Shown here piece by piece: positions 9,096 to 18,866 of a stretch of 64,000 nt of DNA (positions are counted from its first letter, which is position 1; every line of letters starts with the position of its first letter). A program made the position numbers and the translations under genes. Source of the DNA: Nitrospira sp. (GTDB taxonomy: Bacteria > Nitrospirota > Nitrospiria > Nitrospirales > Nitrospiraceae); the NCBI GenBank assembly GCA_030653545.1, contig JAURZE010000023.1:28369-92368 (forward strand), in the 5' to 3' direction. The notes beneath the pieces are model-generated. The model was not told where the DNA came from. It saw only the letters and a list, made by a program, of their open reading frames with translations, and searched no databases.

Positions 9096-10526
9096 GTGGA
9101 AAGTTCAGCCATGAAAAAGCGCGTTCTCTTGATCGACGACGAAGCCCGTGTCCGGACTTCACTGAAAATGGTGCTCGAGCCGAACTACGAGATCCTCCAG
9201 GCCGCGGATGCTCAGGAGGGCCTCGAGACGTTCAGAAAAGAAGGACCTGATCTGGTCCTGCTCGATGTCATTCTCCCGGGAACCGACGGACTGGCCGTGC
9301 TGGAAACCCTGCGCTCTGAAAGCCGTATGACTCCCGTGATCATGCTCACGGGCACGAAGTCGGTCAAGACCGCCGTCGACGCGATGAAACTGGGCGCCGC
9401 CGACTATTTGTCCAAACCCTTTGACGTCGAAGAATTGCGCATCGTCGTGGATCGCGCGCTCAGCTCTCAAGCCCTCGAACGGGAAGTCAAACAACTCCGG
9501 GCGCAAGTCGTCCAGCGCTATGCCTTCCACAACCTCATCGGCAAGAGCCAAGGCATGCAGGAGATTTACGCGAAGATCGAACAAGTAGCGGACAGCCGAA
9601 CCACCGTGCTGATTACCGGCGAAAGCGGAACGGGAAAAGAGCTTGTCGCAAAAGCCCTGCACTACAACAGCGGCCGGCGTGAGAAGCCCTTCATTGCCCT
9701 GAACTGCGCGGCGCTCCCGGAAACACTGATTGAGAGCGAACTCTTCGGCCACGAGAAAGGTTCCTTTACCGATGCCACGGCCAGACGTGTCGGCCAGTTC
9801 GAACTCGCCAATACCGGCACCCTGTTCCTGGACGAAATCGGCGATCTCAGCGCCATGACACAAGCCAAGCTCCTGAGAGTGCTCCAGGAACGGGAGTTTA
9901 CGAGAATCGGCGGCGTCCAATCGATCAAGGTCGATGTCCGTATCGTCGCCGCCACCAACAGAAATCTCGAAGACATGGTGCGCAAGGGGCAATTTCGTGA
10001 AGATCTCTACTACCGCATCAACGTGATCTCGCTGTTTCTGCCTCCCCTCCGTGAACGCGGTGAAGATATTCCCCTGCTCGCCAAGCACTTCCTTGCCAAG
10101 CGAGTCGAGGAAGAGAAGCGCCCGCACATCGAATTCGGGAAAGAAGCGCTGGAGGTCCTGACCCGCTACCCCTGGCCGGGAAACGTCCGGGAAATGGAAA
10201 ATATCATCGAGCAAGCTTTTATCTGGTCGCAGAATTGCCCGCAGATTACCCAGGAGCATCTGCCGACCATTATGAAAAGCGACTCGCGATCATCCTCACT
10301 CCGCGACGACACGCTCGCCGGCCGAATGTCCCTAGAAAAAGCGGTCATGGAATTTGAGCGGGAGATCATTCTCGATGCATTGAAACGAACCAACTATGTC
10401 CAGACCCACGCCGCCAATCTCTTAGGAATCAGCCGGCGCATGCTGAAATACCGGATGGATACCTTGGGAATCGGCCGACCGGACAATGGGAACAGTCAAG
10501 AACCAGAGCCGCCTGTGCAGGAATAA
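9096..10526 (+). CDS. NtrC-type sigma54-dependent response regulator
   Basis: About 476 residues: receiver ~6-120 (LLIDDEARVRTSL, Asp in LVLLDVILPG, Lys in YLSKPF), AAA+ domain (Walker A GESGTGKE ~174, Walker B-type GTLFLDEIGDLS, arginine finger region FREDLYYRINVI) and a C-terminal Fis-type HTH (HAANLLGISRRMLKYRM). It activates sigma54 promoters when phosphorylated by the kinase next door. The GAFTGA loop that contacts sigma54 reads GSFTDA. GTG 9096 has AGGAG four bases upstream; ATG 9111 (MKKRVLL) is an alternative start with a weaker site. A short linker rich in Ser/Asp separates AAA+ from the HTH. Confidence 0.93.
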   Translation: MESSAMKKRVLLIDDEARVRTSLKMVLEPNYEILQAADAQEGLETFRKEGPDLVLLDVILPGTDGLAVLETLRSESRMTPVIMLTGTKSVKTAVDAMKLGAADYLSKPFDVEELRIVVDRALSSQALEREVKQLRAQVVQRYAFHNLIGKSQGMQEIYAKIEQVADSRTTVLITGESGTGKELVAKALHYNSGRREKPFIALNCAALPETLIESELFGHEKGSFTDATARRVGQFELANTGTLFLDEIGDLSAMTQAKLLRVLQEREFTRIGGVQSIKVDVRIVAATNRNLEDMVRKGQFREDLYYRINVISLFLPPLRERGEDIPLLAKHFLAKRVEEEKRPHIEFGKEALEVLTRYPWPGNVREMENIIEQAFIWSQNCPQITQEHLPTIMKSDSRSSSLRDDTLAGRMSLEKAVMEFEREIILDALKRTNYVQTHAANLLGISRRMLKYRMDTLGIGRPDNGNSQEPEPPVQE

Positions 10527-10588
10527 CACACATCCCTGTATCGACCGCGTCATTTTCAACACAACCGTCGCGATCTTCTATACCCCCT

Positions 10589-10709
10589 ACTACGTAGTCA
10601 AACGATCAAGTGATCTACATATAGACTTTCTACGTAGCAGGCCCCCTGCGGATTGATCATCCCGAGTAAGTGCCTGAAAAGGAACAAGTATTGCTTGACA
10701 GGTTACGTA
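10589..10709. promoter_or_regulatory. Three TACGTA-centred palindromes, putative operators
   Basis: ACTACGTAGT at 10589-10598, CTACGTAG at 10630-10637 and TTACGTAG at 10703-10710, the last with core TACGTA at 10704-10709. Centres of the first two are exactly 40 bp apart; the third is 73 bp further on. The third sits just downstream of a perfect TTGACA at 10695-10700, i.e. inside what would be the spacer of a promoter for the HD-GYP gene. A dimeric regulator binding these sites is inferred; its identity is unknown. Confidence 0.45.
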
Positions 10710-10720
10710 GTTGGGGGTAC

Positions 10721-11863
10721 ATGAGCACTATGAGCACAACAACTTCTCAAGACGGATCCCAAACAAAGCCGACGGTTCTTGTCGTCGATGACGAGGCCGG
10801 ACCGCGTGATGCACTCAAAGTCATCTTGCGGCCCTTCTTCAACATCCGCTCGGCGGACAACGCGCAAGCGGCGCTCGACGTCTTGAGTCATGAATCCATC
10901 GATCTCATTACGCTGGATCAAAAACTCCCCGATCGTCAGGGCATCGACCTCCTGCAGGATATTAAGCACGATTACGCCGATATCGAAGTCATCATCATTA
11001 CCGGCTATGGAAGCCTGAAGTCCGCCATGGAAGGCATTCGTCATGGCGCGGCCGGCTACCTACTCAAGCCATTCAATGTCACCGAACTGATTTCTCTTAT
11101 CAGCCAGACGCTTGAGAAGAAACAGCGCCTGGACCTCATCCGGAACGTCTTAAAGAGCTCGACCGACCTCTGGGGAGAAGAGCAGGCCGCACGACGCGCG
11201 TGGGAGTCACTCAAGACCAGGTACTTCGCCATCGGAATGCCTGAGCAGGACCCTTCCGGTGCGCCACCAGATCTGCTTCCTCTGCTCTCCGATCTCCTGG
11301 AAGCCAAAGATCGTCAATTGCTGAACCATTGCAGCCGTGTCAGCTTCTACGCCACATTACTTGCCAATCGCCTTAGCCTGACCCTTGCAGAGCAAAAGTC
11401 ATTGGCTATCGGGGCCTTCCTGCACGACATCGGCAAGGTCAGCCTCCTGAATTATCATTTTTCAGATGAGCCGATTCTCCCCTCAGGAGAAAGCACCTTT
11501 TCCAAAGAACATGGCGAGACGGGCGCACGGATGATTCTTCCCCTGGGGTACCCGGCTGAGGTCGGTCAGGTGATTTCCTATCATCATGAACGGTGGGACG
11601 GATCAGGCTATCCGCATGGACTTCAAGGAGAAGGGATTCCCTTACTGGCCAGAATCGTCAGCATTGCCCAGATGTTCGATCATCTGACAGCGGAAGTCCC
11701 CGGACGATCACCACTCCCGGTGGATCAGGCCATCCAGCAAATCGCCCTTCAGGCCAATACCTACTTCGATCCCATGCTGGCGGATCAATTTGCTCGAGTC
11801 GCGACGGAATGTAAGGCATCGCTCCCGGCGATGGCGATCGCGACTACGCCGAGCGGCGTCTAA
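10721..11863 (+). CDS. Response regulator with HD-GYP phosphodiesterase domain
   Basis: About 380 residues. Receiver ~20-135 (VLVVDDEAG, Asp in LITLDQKLPD, Lys in YLLKPF), then an HD-GYP domain from ~195: HCSRVS, FLHDIGK with the metal-binding HD, and YHHERWDGSGYPHGLQGEGIP, the GYP signature. The domain hydrolyses cyclic-di-GMP, lowering its level when the receiver is phosphorylated. Starts at 10721 and 10730 are both plausible; 10670 (GTG) would add a non-conserved tail. Being next to a kinase and near a PilZ protein, it probably forms part of one cyclic-di-GMP circuit. Convergent with recN. Confidence 0.92.
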   Translation: MSTMSTTTSQDGSQTKPTVLVVDDEAGPRDALKVILRPFFNIRSADNAQAALDVLSHESIDLITLDQKLPDRQGIDLLQDIKHDYADIEVIIITGYGSLKSAMEGIRHGAAGYLLKPFNVTELISLISQTLEKKQRLDLIRNVLKSSTDLWGEEQAARRAWESLKTRYFAIGMPEQDPSGAPPDLLPLLSDLLEAKDRQLLNHCSRVSFYATLLANRLSLTLAEQKSLAIGAFLHDIGKVSLLNYHFSDEPILPSGESTFSKEHGETGARMILPLGYPAEVGQVISYHHERWDGSGYPHGLQGEGIPLLARIVSIAQMFDHLTAEVPGRSPLPVDQAIQQIALQANTYFDPMLADQFARVATECKASLPAMAIATTPSGV

Positions 11864-11893
11864 GGCCTACGGAAGGCATCTCGCCAAGATTCG

Positions 11894-13573
11894 TCATTCT
11901 CCGGCATCGGCAATGAGCTCTGCCGCCGTCTCACGCACTTTCTTCGTCACCGTCAACCCGCCTAACATTCTGGCAATTTCGTTCTCACGCCCTTGCCCTA
12001 TCAGCGGATGCACGGTCGTCACAGTTCGATTGCCGTCCTGCGACTTCTCAACACAGAGGTGATGCTGTCCCTGCGCAGCAACTTGGGGGAGATGGGTAAT
12101 ACAGAACACCTGGTGAAAGCGGCCTAACCCACGGAGGCGCTTGCCGATCGCGGCGGCCACCGCCCCGCCTACTCCGGTGTCGATCTCATCAAAAATCAGC
12201 ACAGGGACGTGATCTCGGTCTGCCAACACCGTCTTTAGAGCGAGCATGACCCTGGACAACTCCCCGCCTGAGGCGACCTTTGAGAGGGGCTTCGCCGGCT
12301 CTCCTGCATTCGTCGACAGGCGAAACTCTACCTGATCAATCCCGTCAGGACCAAACTCCAGCTCGCTGGCATCCGCAGTCACGTGGATCTCAAAGACTGT
12401 CTGCCCCATCTTCAGGGCCTCAAGCTCCTGACGCACCACTTTGGCCATGCGCTTGGCCGCCTCCCCGCGCTTCAGGAATAATTGCCGTGCCCGAAGCGCC
12501 AGATCGGCCTGTTGTTCATTAATGCGTTGACGCAGTTTACCCAGTTGCTCATCAGAATCTTGCAACTGTTCTAACTCATCTTTGATCTTCCGATGAGCCC
12601 CCAAGACTTCCGCCAGCGACCCGCCGAACTTCTTTTTCAATTTTTGGATGACTGCCAGCCGGTCCTCAATTACGCCCAGTCTCTCAGGACTGGCTTCGAC
12701 CCGCTCAGCGTAGTCGCGCAGCTGCCCTGCCATTTCCTTCAGCACCACTTTCGCTTCACCCGTCAGCCTCGCCAGCTCCCCGACCGTGGAGTCAATCAGA
12801 AGCAATTGCCCAAGGGCACGCTCCGTCAATGCCAGCTGAGTCAGGATACCCTGCCCTTCTGCATTCACCCGCTCCATCGCTTCGGCGGCTAACGCACCGA
12901 TCTGCTGCGACGAGCTCAGCCGGCGGCGCTCATTTTGCAGTTCCTCATCCTCTCCCTCGCGTAGCGCCGCCTCGTCTAATTCGGCACATTGGAATCGGAG
13001 CAATTCCTCACGCTGCGCCCGGTGCTGAGATTCACGAATCAATCGATCGCGCTCCTCGCAGGCCGCCTTCCAGGCCACATACCCCTGTTGATATGCGGCA
13101 CACCGTTCTTGAAGATTGCCGAAGGCATCCACGACACTCCGCTGTGTCGCCGTGGCCAAGAGTGATTGCTGATCGTGCTGCCCGTGGAGGTCAACGAGCG
13201 TACCGCCCAGCTCCTCCAGCGCATGCAGCGAGCTCATGGTTCCGTTCAGGTAGACCCGATTACGTCCGGATCGGGCGATGACCCGCCGCACAATCAGCTC
13301 GGAATCTGTAGGACCCAGGATCCCTTGATCACGAAGACGGGCTTGGAGGGGATGGCGATCAGGCAGGTGAAAGGCCGCCTCGAGAGACGCCTCTTCAGTC
13401 CCAAAACGAATCTGGTCGGCGGACGCTCGTCCGCCGACCAGCAGGGCAATGGCATCGATCAAAAGAGATTTTCCGGCCCCCGTTTCTCCGGTGAGAACGG
13501 TAAAGCCAGGCTCAAACCGTAGGCTGAGCTCTTCCAGAATGGCAAAATTGACAATGCGCAGCTCGGTGAGCAT
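11894..13573 (-). CDS. recN: DNA repair protein RecN
   Basis: 559 residues, the usual RecN length. SMC-like: N-terminal Walker A GETGAGKS ~30-37, long central coiled-coil arms, and a C-terminal ABC signature LSKVASGGELSRVMLALK followed by Walker B PVLIFDEIDTGVGG and a His switch (ITHLPQVAA). RecN acts early in double-strand break repair and is normally SOS-induced; no clear LexA box was picked out. No ribosome binding site precedes ATG 13573. The upstream trxA stop lies 21 bases away, so the two may share a transcript. Confidence 0.97.
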   Translation of the reverse strand: MLTELRIVNFAILEELSLRFEPGFTVLTGETGAGKSLLIDAIALLVGGRASADQIRFGTEEASLEAAFHLPDRHPLQARLRDQGILGPTDSELIVRRVIARSGRNRVYLNGTMSSLHALEELGGTLVDLHGQHDQQSLLATATQRSVVDAFGNLQERCAAYQQGYVAWKAACEERDRLIRESQHRAQREELLRFQCAELDEAALREGEDEELQNERRRLSSSQQIGALAAEAMERVNAEGQGILTQLALTERALGQLLLIDSTVGELARLTGEAKVVLKEMAGQLRDYAERVEASPERLGVIEDRLAVIQKLKKKFGGSLAEVLGAHRKIKDELEQLQDSDEQLGKLRQRINEQQADLALRARQLFLKRGEAAKRMAKVVRQELEALKMGQTVFEIHVTADASELEFGPDGIDQVEFRLSTNAGEPAKPLSKVASGGELSRVMLALKTVLADRDHVPVLIFDEIDTGVGGAVAAAIGKRLRGLGRFHQVFCITHLPQVAAQGQHHLCVEKSQDGNRTVTTVHPLIGQGRENEIARMLGGLTVTKKVRETAAELIADAGE

Positions 13574-13594
13574 GGCTGCGTGCGTGCGAACGCC

Positions 13595-13942
13595 CTACGC
13601 GGTCCCCGCGTGCTGGGCCAACAATGCATCAATCGTTTCTTTGAACTGGCGCTTCGGACGCGCCCCGACCAGCTTTTCGACAACCTGGCCGTTTTTGAAA
13701 AACAGAATGGTCGGGATGCTCATCACCTGATACCGCCCGGCGACCTCGGGATTTTCATCGGTGTTCAGCTTCCTGACTTTCAACTTCCCGTCATATTCCT
13801 TCGCGAGCTCATCGACAATCGGTGCCACCATCTGACAAGGTCCGCACCAGACCGCCCAAAAATCGACCATGACAAGCTCACTGGCCTTCATCACATCTGC
13901 GTCCCAGGTGGAATCTTCAACTTTTAATGTATCACCAGCCAC
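13595..13942 (-). CDS. trxA: Thioredoxin
   Basis: 115 residues with the redox motif WCGPCQ near residue 33 and the cis-Pro in SIPTILFF, typical of a cytoplasmic thioredoxin that reduces protein disulfides. GTG start with AGGAGGT about eight bases upstream. It has no signal peptide. It lies upstream of recN on the same strand. Confidence 0.97.
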   Translation of the reverse strand: MAGDTLKVEDSTWDADVMKASELVMVDFWAVWCGPCQMVAPIVDELAKEYDGKLKVRKLNTDENPEVAGRYQVMSIPTILFFKNGQVVEKLVGARPKRQFKETIDALLAQHAGTA

Positions 13943-14113
13943 GTCCGGAACCTCCTTCAGCTAAGATACCGACGATAAGAAATAAGGAGTGCATCGTACC
14001 CCACCCCCATTTAGGGTGTCAAATGAGGAGCGGGACAGGCGGGACGCGCGCGAGCAGTCTGTCCCCCTCGCTCACTACACACACACGGCTTGCTCGTCCC
14101 CAGTCTCCAAGCC

Positions 14114-16570
14114 TCAGCGTCCAGCGACGCCCCCCGTCGATGCTCCAGACTGAGACCGTCCATAGGGACCGGTCGGCGAAGCCCAGGGCAATCCACGCTC
14201 GCCCCATAGCAGCGGACTGAGGATCGACCGCATCACCTGAGTTCCAAAATTCTCCGTCCAGCCGATACCGGTCAAATTCAGCATAAAATTGTACTGCGCC
14301 CGATCCGGGAACTGGAGATAGAACAGGCCCAGCGACCAACATTTGCAGGGATTTTGATACAAGGCCACCACGTCATACTCAGGGCTCTTTCTGGTTTTGA
14401 TATCGTAGTACCCTTTGGCTCCGATCGTCCATCCCCAAGGAGTCCTGAACCCGCCTCCCGCCGTAGCAAACTGAATCTCCTGCGTGGGGGCATAGACCTC
14501 ATTGAACGAAATGGGGTTCCAGATATCCCCTCGTCGCTCGCGATTGCCGTCCCGGGAATACCGCTGCCCGACTTCGAGATACCAATTGCTCGAGTCTTGA
14601 ATCCGGAGATCCGTATTCCACTGACTGAGTTCTCCTCGATAAGGATCGAAAAAGGCATCCACCGTCAGATACTGATTGATCGTCGGGCGTTGCGTCCCAA
14701 CGTTTCCGGCTCCACGCCCAAACGCCTGAGCCGCCATTTGCGCCTGCGTGATTTGCGGAGCCGTATTGCCGATGACCGCCCGCATCCACACATCGGAAAA
14801 CTTTCTTCCTTGAATCGCCACCGTGGCAGGCTGCAACGGTTGCGTGAGAGAGCCCAGCAACGGAGTCACGCCCGTACCGAAGTCACGAGCCCTCGTTTGG
14901 ACCGCCCCGGCGCGGTAACTCTGCGCGAGGGTCAGATCGAGCCAGTTGAAGGTACTCGTCCCATCGTGCTCCAGCACACGATTGCGCAAGGCATAGGTCA
15001 GAAGATTCTTCTTCGGCAGATCGTCGATTTGATCGATCTGCGCGATCCTCGATTGATCGGTCCCCGGCACATATTCATACATGACGGTCGGCTCGATGGT
15101 GTGCAAGAGGCTGCCCCCTCCGTCCATCCCAAACCTGCGGCTCAACTTCGAGGTAGCATCAACTCCCGCCCAGAAGGTTTCTCGATGGAGCGAGGCATCA
15201 GATTGCGCGCCACGGGTATAGTAGACCTCGCGAAACTTCGCCTGCGGGGTCAGACCCACGACATGCCCGAGATCAATGACGTCGGTAGAAATTCCCGGCA
15301 CGACATTGACGCGATTCAGGGCGAATCCCTCTTCGCGATAAAAATTGACGTAGTCCCCTTCCATCCCGAATAACAATGGTGAGTTAAAAAGCGCGACATT
15401 CGGCAAGGTGTAGCCGGTCTCCGGCAAGCGCTGAAACGTATCTTTTCCACCAGCCTGGAGAGGTTGCAGATATTGCCCGAGGATGTACATATTTCCGTAA
15501 GGCAGTCGCTGATTCAGCAGCAAGTTTGACTCATTGCTGGGTAAGGCCCGCTGGGTACCGGAGTTACTCAACTGCTGGAGGTAGTTGGGGTCGGTGACAA
15601 AACTCGCATTCCCCCGCAACAACAGCGTCTCGGTAAACTGCTGCGTATGCGTCCCGGCGATCAACGCGCGCGCACGTTTCACGTCTGAACTGGTCTGGTC
15701 CACCCCGGTGACGTTCGGCAATGCGGTCTGCTGCAGATAACTCACATACCACTGGCCCCTGGATTTCTGGTCGAGCACATAGCGATATTCCAGATCGCTC
15801 CCGTAACCAAGCTGGCTGTAGTAGGACGGCGCGATGGTCAAATCCTGACTCGGATTGATCGCCCAGTAAAAACTGTCCTGGAGGTGCATCCCAAATCGAT
15901 TGTCGTACCCCACCTGCGGAACCAGAAATCCGCTCCGCCGGCTCGACAAGGGATAGGTGATCGTGGGAAACGGCACCACCGGCACGTCCGCGACACACAG
16001 CCACGCCCCCTTCAAGGCCAGCGTGTCCCCGACGTTCAGATCCATATCGTCAAACTTGAACCGCCAGGCCGGCACCTCCCCGTCCTGCGCATCGCAATTG
16101 GTGAACGCCCCGTCTTTGACGCGATAGTGATATTCAGAGAACCGTTGGAGCAACCGCCCGCTCACCAGCGTATTGGACTGGGGAATATAGAGCTGCCCAT
16201 GGGTGATGACGCCGGCCTCGGTATTCACATTGAAGTCCATCCGCTCAGTCGTCACATCGGCCTGCGGATCAGTCAGATGCACGTGGCCCGATGCGTGAAC
16301 GACGCCGGAGAGCGCCTCAATCGTGACATGATCGGCCGTCAGGCGCATGGCGCCCTGCTGGATCACGACGGACCCATCCGCCTCATACACATCCTGGTCC
16401 TGACGATAGTCGATTCGATTGGCCGTCACATCGAGGGGAGGAGAGCCGGAGGCCGAGGTGCCCGGGGCAACCGACTTGGATTTCGCCCAGGCGAGACAGG
16501 GAAGACACAGAAGAAACACGGCCACGAGAACACCGAGCCTGTCCGCTGTCCGTGACCGTCCACTCACCAT
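14114..16570 (-). CDS. lptD: LPS-assembly protein LptD
   Basis: About 818 residues. A signal peptide (LGVLVAVFLLCLPCLAWA) is followed by an OstA/LptA-like jellyroll ~45-150 (VTANRIDYRQDQDVYEADGS) and then the large outer-membrane barrel. It inserts lipopolysaccharide into the outer leaflet. Cys are few (FTNCDAQDG, AWLCVADV and a late CKCW), so the disulfide pattern may differ from E. coli. ATG 16570 has CAGGGG eight bases upstream and begins one base after the folC stop, so it is preferred over 16603, which overlaps folC. It is last in the accD-folC-lptD run. Confidence 0.93.
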   Translation of the reverse strand: MVSGRSRTADRLGVLVAVFLLCLPCLAWAKSKSVAPGTSASGSPPLDVTANRIDYRQDQDVYEADGSVVIQQGAMRLTADHVTIEALSGVVHASGHVHLTDPQADVTTERMDFNVNTEAGVITHGQLYIPQSNTLVSGRLLQRFSEYHYRVKDGAFTNCDAQDGEVPAWRFKFDDMDLNVGDTLALKGAWLCVADVPVVPFPTITYPLSSRRSGFLVPQVGYDNRFGMHLQDSFYWAINPSQDLTIAPSYYSQLGYGSDLEYRYVLDQKSRGQWYVSYLQQTALPNVTGVDQTSSDVKRARALIAGTHTQQFTETLLLRGNASFVTDPNYLQQLSNSGTQRALPSNESNLLLNQRLPYGNMYILGQYLQPLQAGGKDTFQRLPETGYTLPNVALFNSPLLFGMEGDYVNFYREEGFALNRVNVVPGISTDVIDLGHVVGLTPQAKFREVYYTRGAQSDASLHRETFWAGVDATSKLSRRFGMDGGGSLLHTIEPTVMYEYVPGTDQSRIAQIDQIDDLPKKNLLTYALRNRVLEHDGTSTFNWLDLTLAQSYRAGAVQTRARDFGTGVTPLLGSLTQPLQPATVAIQGRKFSDVWMRAVIGNTAPQITQAQMAAQAFGRGAGNVGTQRPTINQYLTVDAFFDPYRGELSQWNTDLRIQDSSNWYLEVGQRYSRDGNRERRGDIWNPISFNEVYAPTQEIQFATAGGGFRTPWGWTIGAKGYYDIKTRKSPEYDVVALYQNPCKCWSLGLFYLQFPDRAQYNFMLNLTGIGWTENFGTQVMRSILSPLLWGERGLPWASPTGPYGRSQSGASTGGVAGR

Positions 16571-16571
16571 G

Positions 16572-17867
16572 CTAACCCCTGAGCGGAGACAAGCCGCAGC
16601 CACGGACCAACGCTTTCACCTCACCCACCAGCATGAGCGATCCCGTGACACAAATCAGATCTTGTGCGCTGGCACGAGCCTTGGCCAGCGCCAGCGCATC
16701 GGCGGCGCTCGGCGCAATATGACAATGCGGAAAGCGGGATCCGATTGTATCCTGTAATTCCCGCGCCGTCGCCGACCGGGCCATAGTCGCCTGTGTGAGA
16801 ACGACCTCGGACACCAGCCGGTGCAACGGCTCGACAAAACGGCTGTGATCTTTGTCGCGCATCATGCCCAGGACGAGAATTACCCGGGCCTCTGGCCGTG
16901 ACGCACGCCACTCCCGCAGATAGTCCGCCAAGACGAGCGCCGCAGCCGGATTGTGGGCGCCGTCAAGCAACAGGTCCGGACTTCGCTCCACTACTTCCAA
17001 CCGCCCTTCCCACGGCACCGATTCCAACCCCCGGCGCACCGACGCCTCATCCACCGATATCCCGCGCCCCTCGGCCGCGTCGAGCAACGCGATCGCGCAA
17101 GCCGCGTTATCCAGCTGATGGCGGCCCGCAAGCGAACAACTCAGTCCGTCAAGACGCTTGGAGCGCCCGCGATAGGAAAACCCTTCAGCCCCCCCACCGA
17201 CGGTAAGAAAATCCTGCCCCAGTCGCAGGAGCGGAGCCCCGCGATCCGCCGCCGTCTGACGAATCACATCCCACGCCGGTCCATCGATACGGCCCACGAC
17301 GACCGGAACGCCGGGCTTGATGATCCCGGCCTTCTCAAATGCGATGGCCGCTTCGGTTGCCCCAAGAAACTCCTGATGATCCAGTCCGATCGTGATAATC
17401 GCGCTCGCTTCCGGCTCCACCACATTCGTCGCGTCGAACCGCCCGCCCATCCCGACTTCCAACACGGCCACATCGACTCCGGACTCGGCGAAATGGAGAA
17501 ACGCCATCGCTGTCGTCAGTTCAAAGAACGTCGGGGTCAGGTCGGACGGCACGCTCGCCCGAATTCGCTCAGTGAGCTCTGCCACCTGCGCGTCAGCGAT
17601 CATGGTCTGGCTGACTCGGATCCGCTCACGAAAATCGACCAGATGCGGAGACGTGTACAAACCCACACGATATCCGGCAGCCTGGAGCATGGCGGCCGTC
17701 ATGGCGGCCGTCGAGCCTTTACCGTTGGTGCCGCCGATGTGCAGACTCCGGAACCGCCGCTCGGGGTTACCGAGCCGGCCCAAGAGCGTTCGCATGGTCC
17801 CAAGCCCCAGCTTGATTCCATGTTTCTGGAGTCCGTAGAGATACTCAATGGCAGATGAATAGGTCAT
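16572..17867 (-). CDS. folC: Bifunctional folylpolyglutamate/dihydrofolate synthase
   Basis: 431 residues. ATP-binding loop GGTNGKGSTAAM near residue 45, VAVLEVGMGGRFDATN around 137 and DGAHNPAA near 305 are the diagnostic FolC motifs. It ligates glutamate to dihydropteroate and to folates. Lies 27 bases downstream of accD and abuts lptD, the common accD-folC pairing. Confidence 0.96.
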   Translation of the reverse strand: MTYSSAIEYLYGLQKHGIKLGLGTMRTLLGRLGNPERRFRSLHIGGTNGKGSTAAMTAAMLQAAGYRVGLYTSPHLVDFRERIRVSQTMIADAQVAELTERIRASVPSDLTPTFFELTTAMAFLHFAESGVDVAVLEVGMGGRFDATNVVEPEASAIITIGLDHQEFLGATEAAIAFEKAGIIKPGVPVVVGRIDGPAWDVIRQTAADRGAPLLRLGQDFLTVGGGAEGFSYRGRSKRLDGLSCSLAGRHQLDNAACAIALLDAAEGRGISVDEASVRRGLESVPWEGRLEVVERSPDLLLDGAHNPAAALVLADYLREWRASRPEARVILVLGMMRDKDHSRFVEPLHRLVSEVVLTQATMARSATARELQDTIGSRFPHCHIAPSAADALALAKARASAQDLICVTGSLMLVGEVKALVRGCGLSPLRG

Positions 17868-17894
17868 GAACTGGGCCGGGCAGGATGCACTGCA

Positions 17895-18731
17895 CTAGAA
17901 ATGCGCGACGAGGGTACTGAGCGTTTCTTTCAACTGTTTGCGCTCGACAATCATATCGATCATCCCATGCTCAAGAAGAAACTCCGCCCGTTGAAACTGA
18001 TCGGGCAGCTGCTGTTTGATCGTCTGCTCGATCACGCGGGGACCGGCAAAGCCGATGAGAGCTTTCGGCTCCGCAATGATGACATCGCCCAGCATGGCAA
18101 TGCTGGCCGTCACGCCTCCGAAGGTCGGATCGGCCAGGATGGAAATAAACGGCAGCTTGGCTTCGCCCAGCTTCGCCACGGCGGTCGACGTTTTCGCCAT
18201 CTGCATCAACGACAGAATTCCCTCCTGCATGCGCGCACCGCCCGAGGCCGTCACCAACACCACGGGACGCTTCTTCTCCAGCGCCCGATCGACCGCCCGG
18301 CAAAACTTTTCGCCAACGACCGATCCCATGCTCCCGCCCATAAAGCTGAAGTCGAACACGCAGAAGACGACCGACTGCCCCTCGACCAACCCTTCGCCGA
18401 TCATCAACGCGTCCTTGCGCCCGGTCTTTTCCTGCTGCGCTTTGACCCGATCTCTGTAGGATTTCGTATCGTGAAAATTCAGCGGATCCTTGGCTTCCAA
18501 CTCCGCGTCCCACTCCTTGAACGTCCCGAGATCGACGAGCAACGCAATCCGCTCCATCACGGAAATGGGAAAATGATAGTCGCACTTCGGACAGACCTTG
18601 TTGTTGCGATCGACTTCCTTGCGATACACAATTTCCCGGCAGTGGTTGCACTTGAGCCACATCCCCTCGGCGCCTTTAGACCGTGGCGGGACTTCAGAGC
18701 CCGTCGCTTTCTGCTTTTTAAACCAGGCCAT
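17895..18731 (-). CDS. accD: Acetyl-CoA carboxylase carboxyltransferase subunit beta
   Basis: 278 residues from ATG 18731 (MAWFKKQK), which has GAGGA seven bases upstream. The N-terminal zinc ribbon (CNHC and CPKC spaced about 15 residues apart) is followed by the carboxyltransferase core with [12 protein letters not shown] and [19 protein letters not shown]. With AccA it transfers the carboxyl group from biotin to acetyl-CoA, the first step of fatty-acid synthesis. First gene of the accD-folC-lptD run. Confidence 0.97.
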   Translation of the reverse strand: MAWFKKQKATGSEVPPRSKGAEGMWLKCNHCREIVYRKEVDRNNKVCPKCDYHFPISVMERIALLVDLGTFKEWDAELEAKDPLNFHDTKSYRDRVKAQQEKTGRKDALMIGEGLVEGQSVVFCVFDFSFMGGSMGSVVGEKFCRAVDRALEKKRPVVLVTASGGARMQEGILSLMQMAKTSTAVAKLGEAKLPFISILADPTFGGVTASIAMLGDVIIAEPKALIGFAGPRVIEQTIKQQLPDQFQRAEFLLEHGMIDMIVERKQLKETLSTLVAHF

Positions 18732-18866
18732 ACTCGTATCCTCTTCGCTCAAACGATCACGATCGAATGCTCATCAATACACGCATCGGAACGCACGGAA
18801 GAATAGCATAGCCATCAAAACGATTCACGTGCAATTACACGGAAGACACGTCGAGAGGAAGAGGAG

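Noticed and set aside
9159..10259. 366-codon minus-strand frame opposite the NtrC-type regulator
   Set aside because: Antisense shadow of a strongly conserved coding region; no family motif.
10670..10720. GTG 10670 as start of the HD-GYP response regulator
   Set aside because: Would add 17 residues with no conservation and would cover the TTGACA and an operator-like site; 10721 or 10730 fits better.
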